This document shows positions 34,668-42,776 of a stretch of DNA of 64,000 nucleotides, piece by piece. This DNA is from Photobacterium kishitanii (GTDB lineage: Bacteria > Pseudomonadota > Gammaproteobacteria > Enterobacterales > Vibrionaceae): the NCBI RefSeq assembly GCF_003026355.1, contig NZ_PYON01000011.1:91080-155079 (forward strand), given 5' to 3'. The position numbers and the translations under genes are program-made. How positions within the stretch are numbered: position 1 is the first letter of the stretch; every line of letters starts with the position of its first letter. A model generated the notes under the pieces. The model was not told the DNA's origin. It was given only the letters and a program-made list of their open reading frames with translations, and did no database searches.

Positions 34668-35471
34668 ATGAGTTTAGAACAACAAATAGGGGCATTAGTT
34701 AAAGCCTCAGAAAACTTAACCGGTGCAGTGAACGGCAAGATTGGGGAGATTGATAAGAAGGTTGATGCTGCAGTTAAAGCTATTCCAGAATTACATAAAA
34801 CATTTTATATTGATAGTGTCGCAGGTAATGACAATGCATTAGGGACACAATCCTTACCGATCAAGACAATATATGAAGCGGTTATTCGTACACCTATAAA
34901 TGGTTCAGTAAGTATTTTTTTGAAGAAAAATCAAGACCATTTCATGTCGGGAACAGTTCCTCGATTTACTAATGCAACAAATAAAAAGATACAATTAGCA
35001 GCATACAGTGCGGGTTCTAAACCTGTAATCAAAATGTTAACAACAGATGCGCCAACAGGGAGTATTCTTAATGGTTTTATAGTCTCGACCTTTAGCAGTA
35101 TTACTGTTGTTGAATGTGTCATTGATACAATGTCATTACCATTAGATCAAACAAAACCATGGCCAGAATATGGCGGTTTTATTTCTAGAGATGGATCGTT
35201 AGGTGAAGTTGGTAATGCGTTAATTTCATTATCTCATAGTGAAATTAAAATAAGAGATCATCAGTTTTCATCACATTATTCTCGTGTTGATTATAATTTT
35301 AGAGCCGTCATTATTCATCATGTTGGCCTTCAAGTTAAATTAAACTCAGGAGGTGATACGTTTTATTGTACTTTTAATGGTGTTTCATTATCGGATACAT
35401 CTAAAACATTAAAAGGTTGTTTATCTGGTGCAACTGCGGCAAATACATTAACGAATATTTCATTAGCATAA
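34668..35471 (+). CDS. Distal tail fibre/spike, probably beta-helical
   Basis: A 267-aa protein. The first ~40 residues repeat the coiled coil of the preceding shaft. From residue ~45, FYIDSVAGNDNALGTQSLPIKTIYEAV matches the entry of right-handed beta-helix spikes (DUF1565-like), followed by short strand repeats. The distal part is clearly more AT-rich than the tail genes around it, suggesting exchange of a receptor-binding domain. It is probably the host-range determinant. Confidence 0.65.
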   Translation: MSLEQQIGALVKASENLTGAVNGKIGEIDKKVDAAVKAIPELHKTFYIDSVAGNDNALGTQSLPIKTIYEAVIRTPINGSVSIFLKKNQDHFMSGTVPRFTNATNKKIQLAAYSAGSKPVIKMLTTDAPTGSILNGFIVSTFSSITVVECVIDTMSLPLDQTKPWPEYGGFISRDGSLGEVGNALISLSHSEIKIRDHQFSSHYSRVDYNFRAVIIHHVGLQVKLNSGGDTFYCTFNGVSLSDTSKTLKGCLSGATAANTLTNISLA

Positions 35472-35485
35472 AGGGTGATCATATT

Positions 35486-35806
35486 ATGGATTCTATACTG
35501 ATTAATGGTCAGCGTATTTACGGTCTTAATTTAAATGATCAAGATTATAATGGTGATCCAATTTATTCGTTTTTTGGTATAACAAAAGAACAAGCGGATA
35601 TTTTAAAAAAACAAAATCAGTGGTCAGAGACTCGAAAAGCGCGGGATCAACTGATGATAAAAACAGACTGGACTCAGACGAACGATGCGCCACTAACCTC
35701 CGAAAAGAAAGCTGAATTTACTGCTTACCGCCAAGCATTACGGGATATCCCTCAAACTTACGATAATCCTGATGATATCGTATGGCCAACGAAGCCAACT
35801 ATTTAG
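35486..35806 (+). CDS. Tail fibre assembly chaperone-like protein
   Basis: A 106-aa protein. The C-terminal half (RDQLMIKTDWTQTNDAPLTSEKK, then FTAYRQALRDIP and DDIVWPTKP) matches the Caudo_TAP tail assembly chaperones encoded after fibre genes. The start ATG 35486 follows GGGTGAT. An intrinsic terminator follows, closing the baseplate/fibre operon. Confidence 0.8.
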   Translation: MDSILINGQRIYGLNLNDQDYNGDPIYSFFGITKEQADILKKQNQWSETRKARDQLMIKTDWTQTNDAPLTSEKKAEFTAYRQALRDIPQTYDNPDDIVWPTKPTI

Positions 35807-35807
35807 A

Positions 35808-35833
35808 AACCGCTCTTAGTTAGCGGTTTTTTT
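35808..35833 (+). terminator. Terminator after the fibre genes
   Basis: AACCGCT (35808-35814) and AGCGGTT (35822-35828) pair around a 7-nt loop, followed by T-tract. Confidence 0.88.
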
Positions 35834-35863
35834 GTATCTAAAATCTGAGTTAAAAGGAATAAC

Positions 35864-36061
35864 ATGGCAACCTTGAATCTAACAGGGCTGCAAGATCATC
35901 CGATCTTGCAGCCTTTTCGTTTAAATGGCCGTTGGTATTTACCTGCAGATAACACCATTGCTTTGCACCCAACACAAACCGCCTTTTTGTTGATGAATGG
36001 CAAGATTGGTAAACCGGCACAACTTCCAGTCCAACAACAAGCCAAAGGACAGCAACAATGA
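35864..36061 (+). CDS. DUF2635-type small tail protein
   Basis: A 65-aa protein preceding the sheath gene with a 4-bp overlap. The order and length fit DUF2635, found before Mu/P2-like sheath genes; role unknown. Confidence 0.6.
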   Translation: MATLNLTGLQDHPILQPFRLNGRWYLPADNTIALHPTQTAFLLMNGKIGKPAQLPVQQQAKGQQQ

Positions 36062-37233
36062 GTTCATTAGCACCCATTCAAGATTTTGAATTAAACGGGG
36101 TTGAGGTTCGTACCATAGAACCGCAACCAAGTATGGGGCCATTAGCGCAACAGGTGGTGCACTTGATTGGTACGGCTCCCGATAAACGCGGCACCATAGT
36201 TTATAACGAGCCAACACGGTTATGGAATTATGCTGATGCAATAATGGCATTAGATTCAACCGGTAACCGTCAAGGTTCATTACCGACAGTGGTGCGTTAC
36301 TTGTTTGAGTACGTGAAATGCGCGCTCTATGTCACGGTGGTCGAAGTCGGTGCGACTACTGCAGTAACCGAAGCCAATGTGATTGGTGGTGTGGATTCAG
36401 CAACCGGTGCCATTCGTGGTTTGGAAACCGTTAAGGCTTGCCCTGAAACACCCACCATTATTGCCGCTCCTGGTTTTCATTCAAAAGCAGTAGGACAAAA
36501 GTTGGCATTAATTGGGCGTGATGTGCGTTGTCGTCCTGTACTTGATGGCCCAAACACTAATGATATGGCTGCCGCTGAGTTTGCTGCAGGGTTTGGTGCT
36601 GAAGGAACAGGCGAAGATAAACTGTGCATTATCGATCCTTGGTTTCTGAAAACTTACGATGGCGTACAGGTATTAATGCCGGCATCCATCGCTTTAGTAG
36701 CTGCAATGGCTTCGGTATCGGGTTGGGAAAGCCCACAAAATCGCTCAGTAGTGTGTGATGAAACCGCCCGTAATATTGCCTATAAAATCAATGATAAAAC
36801 TACTCAAGCGAATTTTTTGAATAAACATGGTGTAGTGACGATAGCGCATACACGAATGGGCGGTTATTCGATCATTGGTAACCGCACTAATACCGGACGT
36901 TTTATCTCTCATGTTGGTTTAGAAGACTTGATGGCACGTAAGTTAGAAGAAACTAGCCAACCGCTATTGGGTAAACAGTTGACTGAAGAGTTCATGCAGC
37001 AAGTTGTTGATCGTTTAACCAATTGGGGACAGGATTTAGTCGCGCAGACTGTTATTCCGGTGTTTAAAGCCTTTCTTCATCCTACCAAGAATAATCTAGA
37101 AAATTATACAGCGGGTCGATGGTTCCTATGTGTGAATTATGGCCGCTATTCACCGAATGAACACATGGTGTATGAAATGAGTGTTGATAACGGGCTAATT
37201 GCAGCATGGCTTGATGAGGTGGTAAATGGCTGA
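36058..37233 (+). CDS. Contractile tail sheath protein
   Basis: A 391-aa P2 FI-like sheath subunit. Visible marks are VHLIGTAPDK near the N-terminus, ILALPGF-like TIIAAPGFHSK (about residue 140), and a C-terminal region RFLTNWGQDL followed by YEMSVDNGLI. It polymerises around the tube and contracts on infection. It overlaps the tube gene by 8 bp. Confidence 0.9.
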   Translation: MSSLAPIQDFELNGVEVRTIEPQPSMGPLAQQVVHLIGTAPDKRGTIVYNEPTRLWNYADAIMALDSTGNRQGSLPTVVRYLFEYVKCALYVTVVEVGATTAVTEANVIGGVDSATGAIRGLETVKACPETPTIIAAPGFHSKAVGQKLALIGRDVRCRPVLDGPNTNDMAAAEFAAGFGAEGTGEDKLCIIDPWFLKTYDGVQVLMPASIALVAAMASVSGWESPQNRSVVCDETARNIAYKINDKTTQANFLNKHGVVTIAHTRMGGYSIIGNRTNTGRFISHVGLEDLMARKLEETSQPLLGKQLTEEFMQQVVDRLTNWGQDLVAQTVIPVFKAFLHPTKNNLENYTAGRWFLCVNYGRYSPNEHMVYEMSVDNGLIAAWLDEVVNG

Positions 37234-37714
37234 TCGTATTCGTATGCGTATTACGGCACAGGTTGAATCTGTGCCATTGATGAATGAAATTGTGGACTTT
37301 ACGCCACCGGAAGTGAAAGCCAAATTAGCCAATAACGAAGGCGCATTTGTGGCTTCTGAAGATACTGTTGGCTTAGAAAAGCTCAGTTGGTCGTTAAAAG
37401 TCAAAGGTGAACATGGGGTGTTATCGCGTTCTTTGGGTAAGTACACCATGGGTAATGCCCAAATTAACGTGGTAGAAAAAGGCAAAAGTACCGATGGTGT
37501 TCCCTATGTGGAAACCTATTCAATGTATGGACCGATTACGGCCATTAAGAAAGAGGCGGTGAAGATGGGCGAGAAGCCAACCATCACTATTGAAGGTACC
37601 TGTAAAGCGTATACCCAACATGATACGGGTATTGTGGTTCATGATATCAATGTGAATACCGGTAAAACCATTATTGGTGGTGTCGATTTGATGGGATTAG
37701 CCGGCATCATTTAA
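37226..37714 (+). CDS. Tail tube protein (P2 FII-like)
   Basis: A 162-aa protein after the sheath, of the P2 FII tube family: PLMNEIVDFTPPEVKAKLANNEGA at the start and VKGEHGVLSRSLGKYTMGNAQI in the middle. It forms the inner tube. A hairpin terminator follows at 37742. Confidence 0.85.
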   Translation: MADRIRMRITAQVESVPLMNEIVDFTPPEVKAKLANNEGAFVASEDTVGLEKLSWSLKVKGEHGVLSRSLGKYTMGNAQINVVEKGKSTDGVPYVETYSMYGPITAIKKEAVKMGEKPTITIEGTCKAYTQHDTGIVVHDINVNTGKTIIGGVDLMGLAGII

Positions 37715-37741
37715 ACCGTCTTTGAATTATGTATGACTGAT

Positions 37742-37763
37742 AGCGCCTATGGGCGCTTTTTTT
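37742..37763 (+). terminator. Terminator after the tube gene
   Basis: AGCGCC-TATG-GGCGCT followed by seven T. Partial termination here would reduce expression of the chaperone and tape measure relative to sheath and tube, as stoichiometry requires. Confidence 0.85.
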
Positions 37764-37776
37764 ATGAGAAAAAGCC

Positions 37777-38346
37777 ATGAAGAAAGAAACCACACTGCCA
37801 TTTTTTAACCGTTCAGGTAGTCATAAATTAACGATTAATACCATCACCTTAGGCGCGTTTCGCAAGCTGCCTTTTGTGATGAAAGATGATCTGTCTGCCG
37901 CTGAACAATTTAAGCAGTTTAAGGCGATGATTTTAGCTTGTACGGACTTAACGCCGACTGAGTTTGAAGAGCTGTCGGTGCCTGATTTTACCCAATTACA
38001 TCAAGATATTCGCGCCTTTATCTTAACGCCATCTGATGAAATGAATGATCATTCATTAACGGGTAAAGACTTTGAATTTGATTTGGCGTTTCCGTTTACC
38101 AATGAACTAGAAGAAACCATTAGCCACATTAAATTTGCTGTTCCTAAGGTGAAACACTCTGAAGCATTGGCAGATATTGATGATCATTACGAACGTGAAG
38201 AGTTTATGTTTCGGGTGGTATGTCATTTAGATAAACAAGATATGGACGCCATGGCATTGAATGATTACTTGGCCATTAAACCGCAGGTGGGCGCTTTTTT
38301 TCAACTTGCGGGGGATTACTTTCGCCCCGTGACGTCGAAGCCCTGA
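37777..38346 (+). CDS. Tail assembly chaperone, unshifted form (gpE-like)
   Basis: A 189-aa protein in the gpE/gpG position between tube and tape measure, with no catalytic motif. These chaperones coat the tape measure during tail assembly. At 38295-38301, 15 codons before its stop, lies a T_TTT_TTT slippery heptamer followed by a hairpin. A -1 shift would join it to the frame that runs to 38462. Confidence 0.75.
   Translation: MKKETTLPFFNRSGSHKLTINTITLGAFRKLPFVMKDDLSAAEQFKQFKAMILACTDLTPTEFEELSVPDFTQLHQDIRAFILTPSDEMNDHSLTGKDFEFDLAFPFTNELEETISHIKFAVPKVKHSEALADIDDHYEREEFMFRVVCHLDKQDMDAMALNDYLAIKPQVGAFFQLAGDYFRPVTSKP
38295..38330 (+). promoter_or_regulatory. Programmed -1 frameshift signal
   Basis: The heptamer T_TTT_TTT (38295-38301) is in the correct phase (GCT TTT TTT CAA). 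A hairpin GCGGGG/CCCCGT (38308-38313 with 38325-38330) starts 6-7 nt downstream, the usual spacing. This is the arrangement of P2 E/E'. Confidence 0.75.
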
Positions 38347-38462
38347 TTGATTTGATCCCAATGCACCGTAATACCACTGAAAGTGAACTCAGAGAATGGT
38401 CACAAGACCAGGCATTACGGCGTTATGAATTGATCTTATCTAAGCTCGGAGTCAAACAATGA
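38301..38462 (+). CDS. Frameshift extension of the tail assembly chaperone (E'-like)
   Basis: The -1 frame read after the slip encodes 53 residues with IDLIPMHRNTTESELREWS in the middle and no good independent start, ending with TGA 38460-38462, which overlaps the tape-measure ATG. The fusion would be about 228 aa (175 + 53). In P2 the same arrangement makes gpE+E'. Confidence 0.7.
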   Translation, partial: STCGGLLSPRDVEALIDLIPMHRNTTESELREWSQDQALRRYELILSKLGVKQ

Positions 38463-41221
38463 CGGAAAAGATTAGTTTTGTCTTAGATGCGTCAGTCAAA
38501 GGCGTTAAAGACATTGTTTCAACTACTACCGCAACAGAACGGTTAACGGCAGCACTGGCGGAACAACGGGGTGAGGTTCAGTCGTTAAATGGTCAGTTAA
38601 AGGGTATTAAAGGCTTTGAAGCTGCAGAGCTTAGAGCTGAAAAGCTATCGGCTCAATTAACTGAAACCAAAAGCACCATGACTTCTCTTAGTGCAGCCAT
38701 AGCTGAGAGCAAGCTGAAAACCACTCAATTGCGGGGTGAATACAATTTAACTCAGAACGAAATTCGTGGGTTAAATCAGGAAATGCAGCAAGCCTCAAAG
38801 GAAGGGGCACAAGCCTTACAAGTTAAGCTAAAAGAAGCCCAACTTCGACTTGAATCACTTAATACTGAGATTTATCAGAACAAAGCCCAAACCAATGATC
38901 TCTCTGTCGCTTATAAACGTGCCAGCGGTAAGTTAGGCAAGTTAACCGACAGACAAGAGAAGCAACATAGCACCTTAAATAAGTTAAAAAGCTCACTGCA
39001 AGCGGCGGGTGTGAGTACCGATAAGCTTGGTGATGAACAAAACCGATTAAAGCAACAAGCTGATAAAGCTACCTTAGCCCTTGAAAAGCAGAATGCGCGA
39101 TTAAAAGAGATGCAATCAATCCAAGGTCGCATTGATAGTCGTAAAGCTAAGTTAGGTGAAATAGGCAGTGAAGCAACAGGGTTAGCGGCAGCTGCAGCAC
39201 CGATTGTTGGATCGATATGGACAGCAATTAAAAATGAAAGCTCATTTGCTGATGTGAAAAAAGTCGTCAACATGAGTGATGAGCAATCCTCAGAATTGCA
39301 ATCGTGGGCGCTGAAAACCTCAACAACAACACCAATGAGTGCCGATAATATCAATGCGATGTTAGCCGCTGGTGGCCAAAGTGGCATTAAAGATATCAAT
39401 GAACTGAAAAGCTTTGTACTTGATTCGGCCAAGATGGGGGTTGCCTTTGATATGGATGCGGGTCAAGCCGGTGAAACCTTATCTGTGTTTAAAGCAGCCT
39501 TAGGTGTTGATCAACAAGGGGCAATGAATGTTGCTGGTCTTTCGAACTACCTTTCTAATAACTCGAATGCCAAAGCGAAAGATATTGCGGGTGTGATGGC
39601 GCGTGAAGGGGCATCAGCCAAAACAGGTGGCTTTAAAGTTAATGAGTCCACGGCATTATCGGCTTCATTATTGTCATTAGGCATGGGTGAAGAGCGTGCA
39701 GCAACGGCTTTGAAGAATATATCAGGTCGATTGACGTTAGGTGATGCAGCAAGTGGTACTCAACAAAAGGCAATGGCCTCAATTGGTTTAGATGCTGATG
39801 ATATTGCCTCAAGAATGCAAGAGGATGCGTCAGGTACTCTGATTGAAGTGCTTAATGCCGTTAATCAGGCACCAAAAGAAGATAAAAGCGCCATATTGAG
39901 TCAGATATTTGGTGAAGAAGCCAAAGGTGCAGTGGCATCACTATCAGGCAATATGGCGAATTTCACCAAGCTATTAACGCTTTCAAAAGAAGATCCTACC
40001 GTTCATCTTGATTCTCTTGATCAAGAATACAATGCCAGAATCAGTACCACAGGCAGTGGCATTGATATGTTCGTGAATAAGTTAAATCGACTCAGTGTGG
40101 TGTTTGGTACCGCGTTATTACCAGCTCTTAATTGGGTACTTGAACCGTTAGGCAAAGGTGTTGATTTACTGGCTAACTTTGCTGAAGCGAATACGGGTGT
40201 TACCCAAGCTGTGGGTATTGGTGTTGCAGCATTTATTGGTTTGAAAGGGGTGTTGTTAGCAGGGAAAGCGTTATCGCTCGTCTTTGGTAACTCGATGGAT
40301 AAAACCCGTTTATTTACGAAAGGTTTAAATCGTGAAACCCAAGACGGTGGACGGATTGCAGCATTGGCTGCCAAACGTTGGCGAAGCTTAAATGCTGCCG
40401 TTTCATCTAGCCAAGGGCCAGAAAGTAAAGGCAATAGCAGTGTAGGTAAAGAAGCCCGTTCTCGTAACAAGCGTAAAGGTCGTCGCCGTGTTCGTGGTCG
40501 CCGTAAAGGGTTAGGTGGGTTACTTAGTTCTGTTATAGAAAGTCGAATGGCTCAAAAGGTGGGCTCTGGTGCTCAGTCTTTGGTAAGTAATGTTACCCCT
40601 AAAGGTGCTGCTATGGCCTTAGCGGGTTCTGGATTAGCTTTAATGCCTATGGACGCGATGGCATCAGATGCAATGGATGTGATTGGAATTGGTGGTGATA
40701 TTGCTGAAACTGCGGGTAAAACAGGACTTACCAAGGTATTGAAACCACTGGGAATGATGATGAATGCCTCTTCCGTTGTTGAAGGTGTCATTAATGGCGA
40801 TATGGAACAAACAGGCGGTGCATTGGGGGATATCGGTGGTTCTATGGGCGGTGGTGCGTTAGGTGCTGCCATTGGTACTTTCATTTTACCTGGTATCGGT
40901 ACCGCGATTGGTGGTTTGTTGGGTTCTATTGCGGGTGGCATGGGCGGTGAAATGCTCGGCGGCTGGTTTGGCAAGAAACTTGATTCACCTGAAGAAACCG
41001 CTAAAAAGGTCGATGAAGTTCAAAGCAAAGAGGCGATGGCTAAGCAAAGCCCACCTATATCATTTTCACCTACCTTTCAAATAACGGCTGCAGCTGGTCA
41101 AGATGAAAAGCTGATAGCGCAAGAAATTACCCGTCAAATGAACCAACAATTATCGTCATTAATGGGCGAGAACACCTTATCAACCCAATTTAGTTATGCC
41201 GCTATTGATAGAGATAGCTAA
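38459..41221 (+). CDS. Tail tape measure protein
   Basis: A 920-aa protein. Residues ~20-235 form a long coiled coil (repeated A/E/K/L/Q stretches). Residues ~255-500 contain the phage-tape-measure core domain (FADVKKVVNMSDEQSSELQSWALKTSTTTPMS, then NAMLAAGGQSGI). Hydrophobic segments follow near residue 580 (VGIGVAAFIGLKGVLLAG), and the GG-rich region ~800-840 (GGALGAAIGTFILPGIGTAIGG) can insert into the membrane. Its length sets the tail length; at about 1.5 A per residue this predicts a tail near 140 nm. It overlaps the frameshifted chaperone by 4 bp. Confidence 0.93.
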   Translation: MTEKISFVLDASVKGVKDIVSTTTATERLTAALAEQRGEVQSLNGQLKGIKGFEAAELRAEKLSAQLTETKSTMTSLSAAIAESKLKTTQLRGEYNLTQNEIRGLNQEMQQASKEGAQALQVKLKEAQLRLESLNTEIYQNKAQTNDLSVAYKRASGKLGKLTDRQEKQHSTLNKLKSSLQAAGVSTDKLGDEQNRLKQQADKATLALEKQNARLKEMQSIQGRIDSRKAKLGEIGSEATGLAAAAAPIVGSIWTAIKNESSFADVKKVVNMSDEQSSELQSWALKTSTTTPMSADNINAMLAAGGQSGIKDINELKSFVLDSAKMGVAFDMDAGQAGETLSVFKAALGVDQQGAMNVAGLSNYLSNNSNAKAKDIAGVMAREGASAKTGGFKVNESTALSASLLSLGMGEERAATALKNISGRLTLGDAASGTQQKAMASIGLDADDIASRMQEDASGTLIEVLNAVNQAPKEDKSAILSQIFGEEAKGAVASLSGNMANFTKLLTLSKEDPTVHLDSLDQEYNARISTTGSGIDMFVNKLNRLSVVFGTALLPALNWVLEPLGKGVDLLANFAEANTGVTQAVGIGVAAFIGLKGVLLAGKALSLVFGNSMDKTRLFTKGLNRETQDGGRIAALAAKRWRSLNAAVSSSQGPESKGNSSVGKEARSRNKRKGRRRVRGRRKGLGGLLSSVIESRMAQKVGSGAQSLVSNVTPKGAAMALAGSGLALMPMDAMASDAMDVIGIGGDIAETAGKTGLTKVLKPLGMMMNASSVVEGVINGDMEQTGGALGDIGGSMGGGALGAAIGTFILPGIGTAIGGLLGSIAGGMGGEMLGGWFGKKLDSPEETAKKVDEVQSKEAMAKQSPPISFSPTFQITAAAGQDEKLIAQEITRQMNQQLSSLMGENTLSTQFSYAAIDRDS

Positions 41222-41229
41222 GGATCGTT

Positions 41230-41598
41230 ATGCACCATTTAGTGATTGGTGAGTTCGTTTTTTCTGTGGGTGACAAAACACCGATTATGAAGTTTGAGCG
41301 AACATCACCAGGCGCGTATTCAGAAGTCAGTTTGATTTATGATGCACGCTCTGAAATGACAGGAAAACCGCTTGAAACCCTCGATATAACCGCTAAGTGG
41401 TTGCAATACGGGGCGCAGGAGTCAGTTGAAAAGCTTCGAACGTTAATTGAATCTCCACAACAAGTCAGTGATGGCCAAGGTATTAACTTAGGTAAATGGA
41501 CGATTCAACAACTGAAAGAAGGTAAGTCGGCATTGATTCATAACGGTCAAGCCATGGTTACGGATGTCATGCTGCAATTGAAGGAGTACCGCGAGTGA
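41230..41598 (+). CDS. Tail protein U (P2 gpU family)
   Basis: A 122-aa protein after the tape measure. MHHLVIGEFVFSVGDKTPIMKFERTS is the gpU start, and W-L-Q-Y-G marks follow. It caps tail-tube growth or joins the baseplate hub. It overlaps X by 4 bp. Confidence 0.83.
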   Translation: MHHLVIGEFVFSVGDKTPIMKFERTSPGAYSEVSLIYDARSEMTGKPLETLDITAKWLQYGAQESVEKLRTLIESPQQVSDGQGINLGKWTIQQLKEGKSALIHNGQAMVTDVMLQLKEYRE

Positions 41599-41798
41599 AG
41601 GTAAGCGCCAAAGCAGGTGAGTTGATCACGGATTTACTCTATAAGCACACTGGCCAAGATAATGACCAATTAGAACAAGCCTTCTATCAATTAAATCCTC
41701 ACGTTCGGCGTGAGGTTTTTTTTGTCGATACCGAAGTGGTGTTACCTCAAGTCAAGCAGGTACCTAAAACTCAACGTGTTACTAAATCATGGGATTAA
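41595..41798 (+). CDS. Tail protein X (P2 gpX family)
   Basis: A 67-aa LysM-like protein beginning at GTG 41595, with the family motif LNPHVRREVFFVDTEVVLP. It binds the tail hub region. The order U-X-D is that of P2. Confidence 0.82.
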   Translation: MKVSAKAGELITDLLYKHTGQDNDQLEQAFYQLNPHVRREVFFVDTEVVLPQVKQVPKTQRVTKSWD

Positions 41799-41801
41799 GG
41801 A

Positions 41802-42776
41802 ATGTTTCATTTAATAGGCAATAATGCAGATTTGATTTTGGACCGTTTAAAGTCATGGCGGTTGAATGATGGCAACGGTACCGAAGGTGATAACGTCACT
41901 TTGGTGGTGAGCTCTGATGATGTTGATGGACTGCCACCCAAAGGTGAACGTTATTCGGTGCGATTGGGGGATGTTGTACGGGATAGTTTTCAGATATCAA
42001 AACGGTCAGTGAATTTATACCCAAGAGAGATCACGTTAGTTCTCACCGTTGCGCCTTTCTCTATCAAAGATGAAAGTGGTTATCGTGAACGTAAGTCGTG
42101 CAGCTGGGATAAAACAACAGTAGGACAAGTCGTGTATGACTGTCTTACCCCTCATGGCTTTGATGTTTTTGTCCATCCGCGATTACAAAAAATTGAAATC
42201 GAGCATATAGATCGTTCTGATGAAAGTACGCCGGCATTTATGAACCGCTTGGCCAAGTCTTATGATGCAATAGCGAAACCTGTTGAAGGGCGGTTTATTT
42301 TTGTGCCAATTGGTGAACAACGTAGTGCTTCAGGTAAGCGTATTGAAAGCGTTACGCTGTCACTCCCAGTGGTGAATCATCCGGGCAATAGTGACTTTGT
42401 TAATGTGTCTGCAGAGCTAGATGGTCGACAAGATTTTAATGGTGTTAAAGCTTTTTATAGTTCAACTGCAGATGGAAGCCGGCAACAGGTCAAAGTGGGG
42501 AGTAAACCGTTTAAGTCATTAGGCAAAGATAAGAACACCAAGAATGAAGCAGAACAAGCGTGTGCTGCAGAGCTTCGAAAAATGCAACGCCAAGGGCGGA
42601 AAATCAGCATTGAAGCGCCGCCTAATCCCACTATTTTTGCCGAAGGGCTAGTGCTACTTGATGACACTTTTCCTCGCGCCTTTAAAGGTCAATGTTCTGT
42701 TGATCAAGTGTCGTTCTCTGGCCAAGGATTACAACCCAATCGAATGAGTATTCAAGCTACGTTAATAGGTGAGTAA
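41802..42776 (+). CDS. Tail protein D (P2 gpD, late control protein family)
   Basis: A 324-aa hub protein (DGLPPKGERYSVRLGD, then HGFDVFVHPRLQKIEIEHIDRSDESTPAFMNRLAKSYDA) that connects tube and spike. Its TAA shares its last base with the ATG of the following recombinase (TAATG). Confidence 0.85.
   Translation: MFHLIGNNADLILDRLKSWRLNDGNGTEGDNVTLVVSSDDVDGLPPKGERYSVRLGDVVRDSFQISKRSVNLYPREITLVLTVAPFSIKDESGYRERKSCSWDKTTVGQVVYDCLTPHGFDVFVHPRLQKIEIEHIDRSDESTPAFMNRLAKSYDAIAKPVEGRFIFVPIGEQRSASGKRIESVTLSLPVVNHPGNSDFVNVSAELDGRQDFNGVKAFYSSTADGSRQQVKVGSKPFKSLGKDKNTKNEAEQACAAELRKMQRQGRKISIEAPPNPTIFAEGLVLLDDTFPRAFKGQCSVDQVSFSGQGLQPNRMSIQATLIGE

Noticed and set aside
38911..40974. Long open frames antisense to the tape measure gene
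   Set aside because: They are shadows of the A/G/K-rich tape measure coding sequence, without ribosome sites or recognisable proteins.
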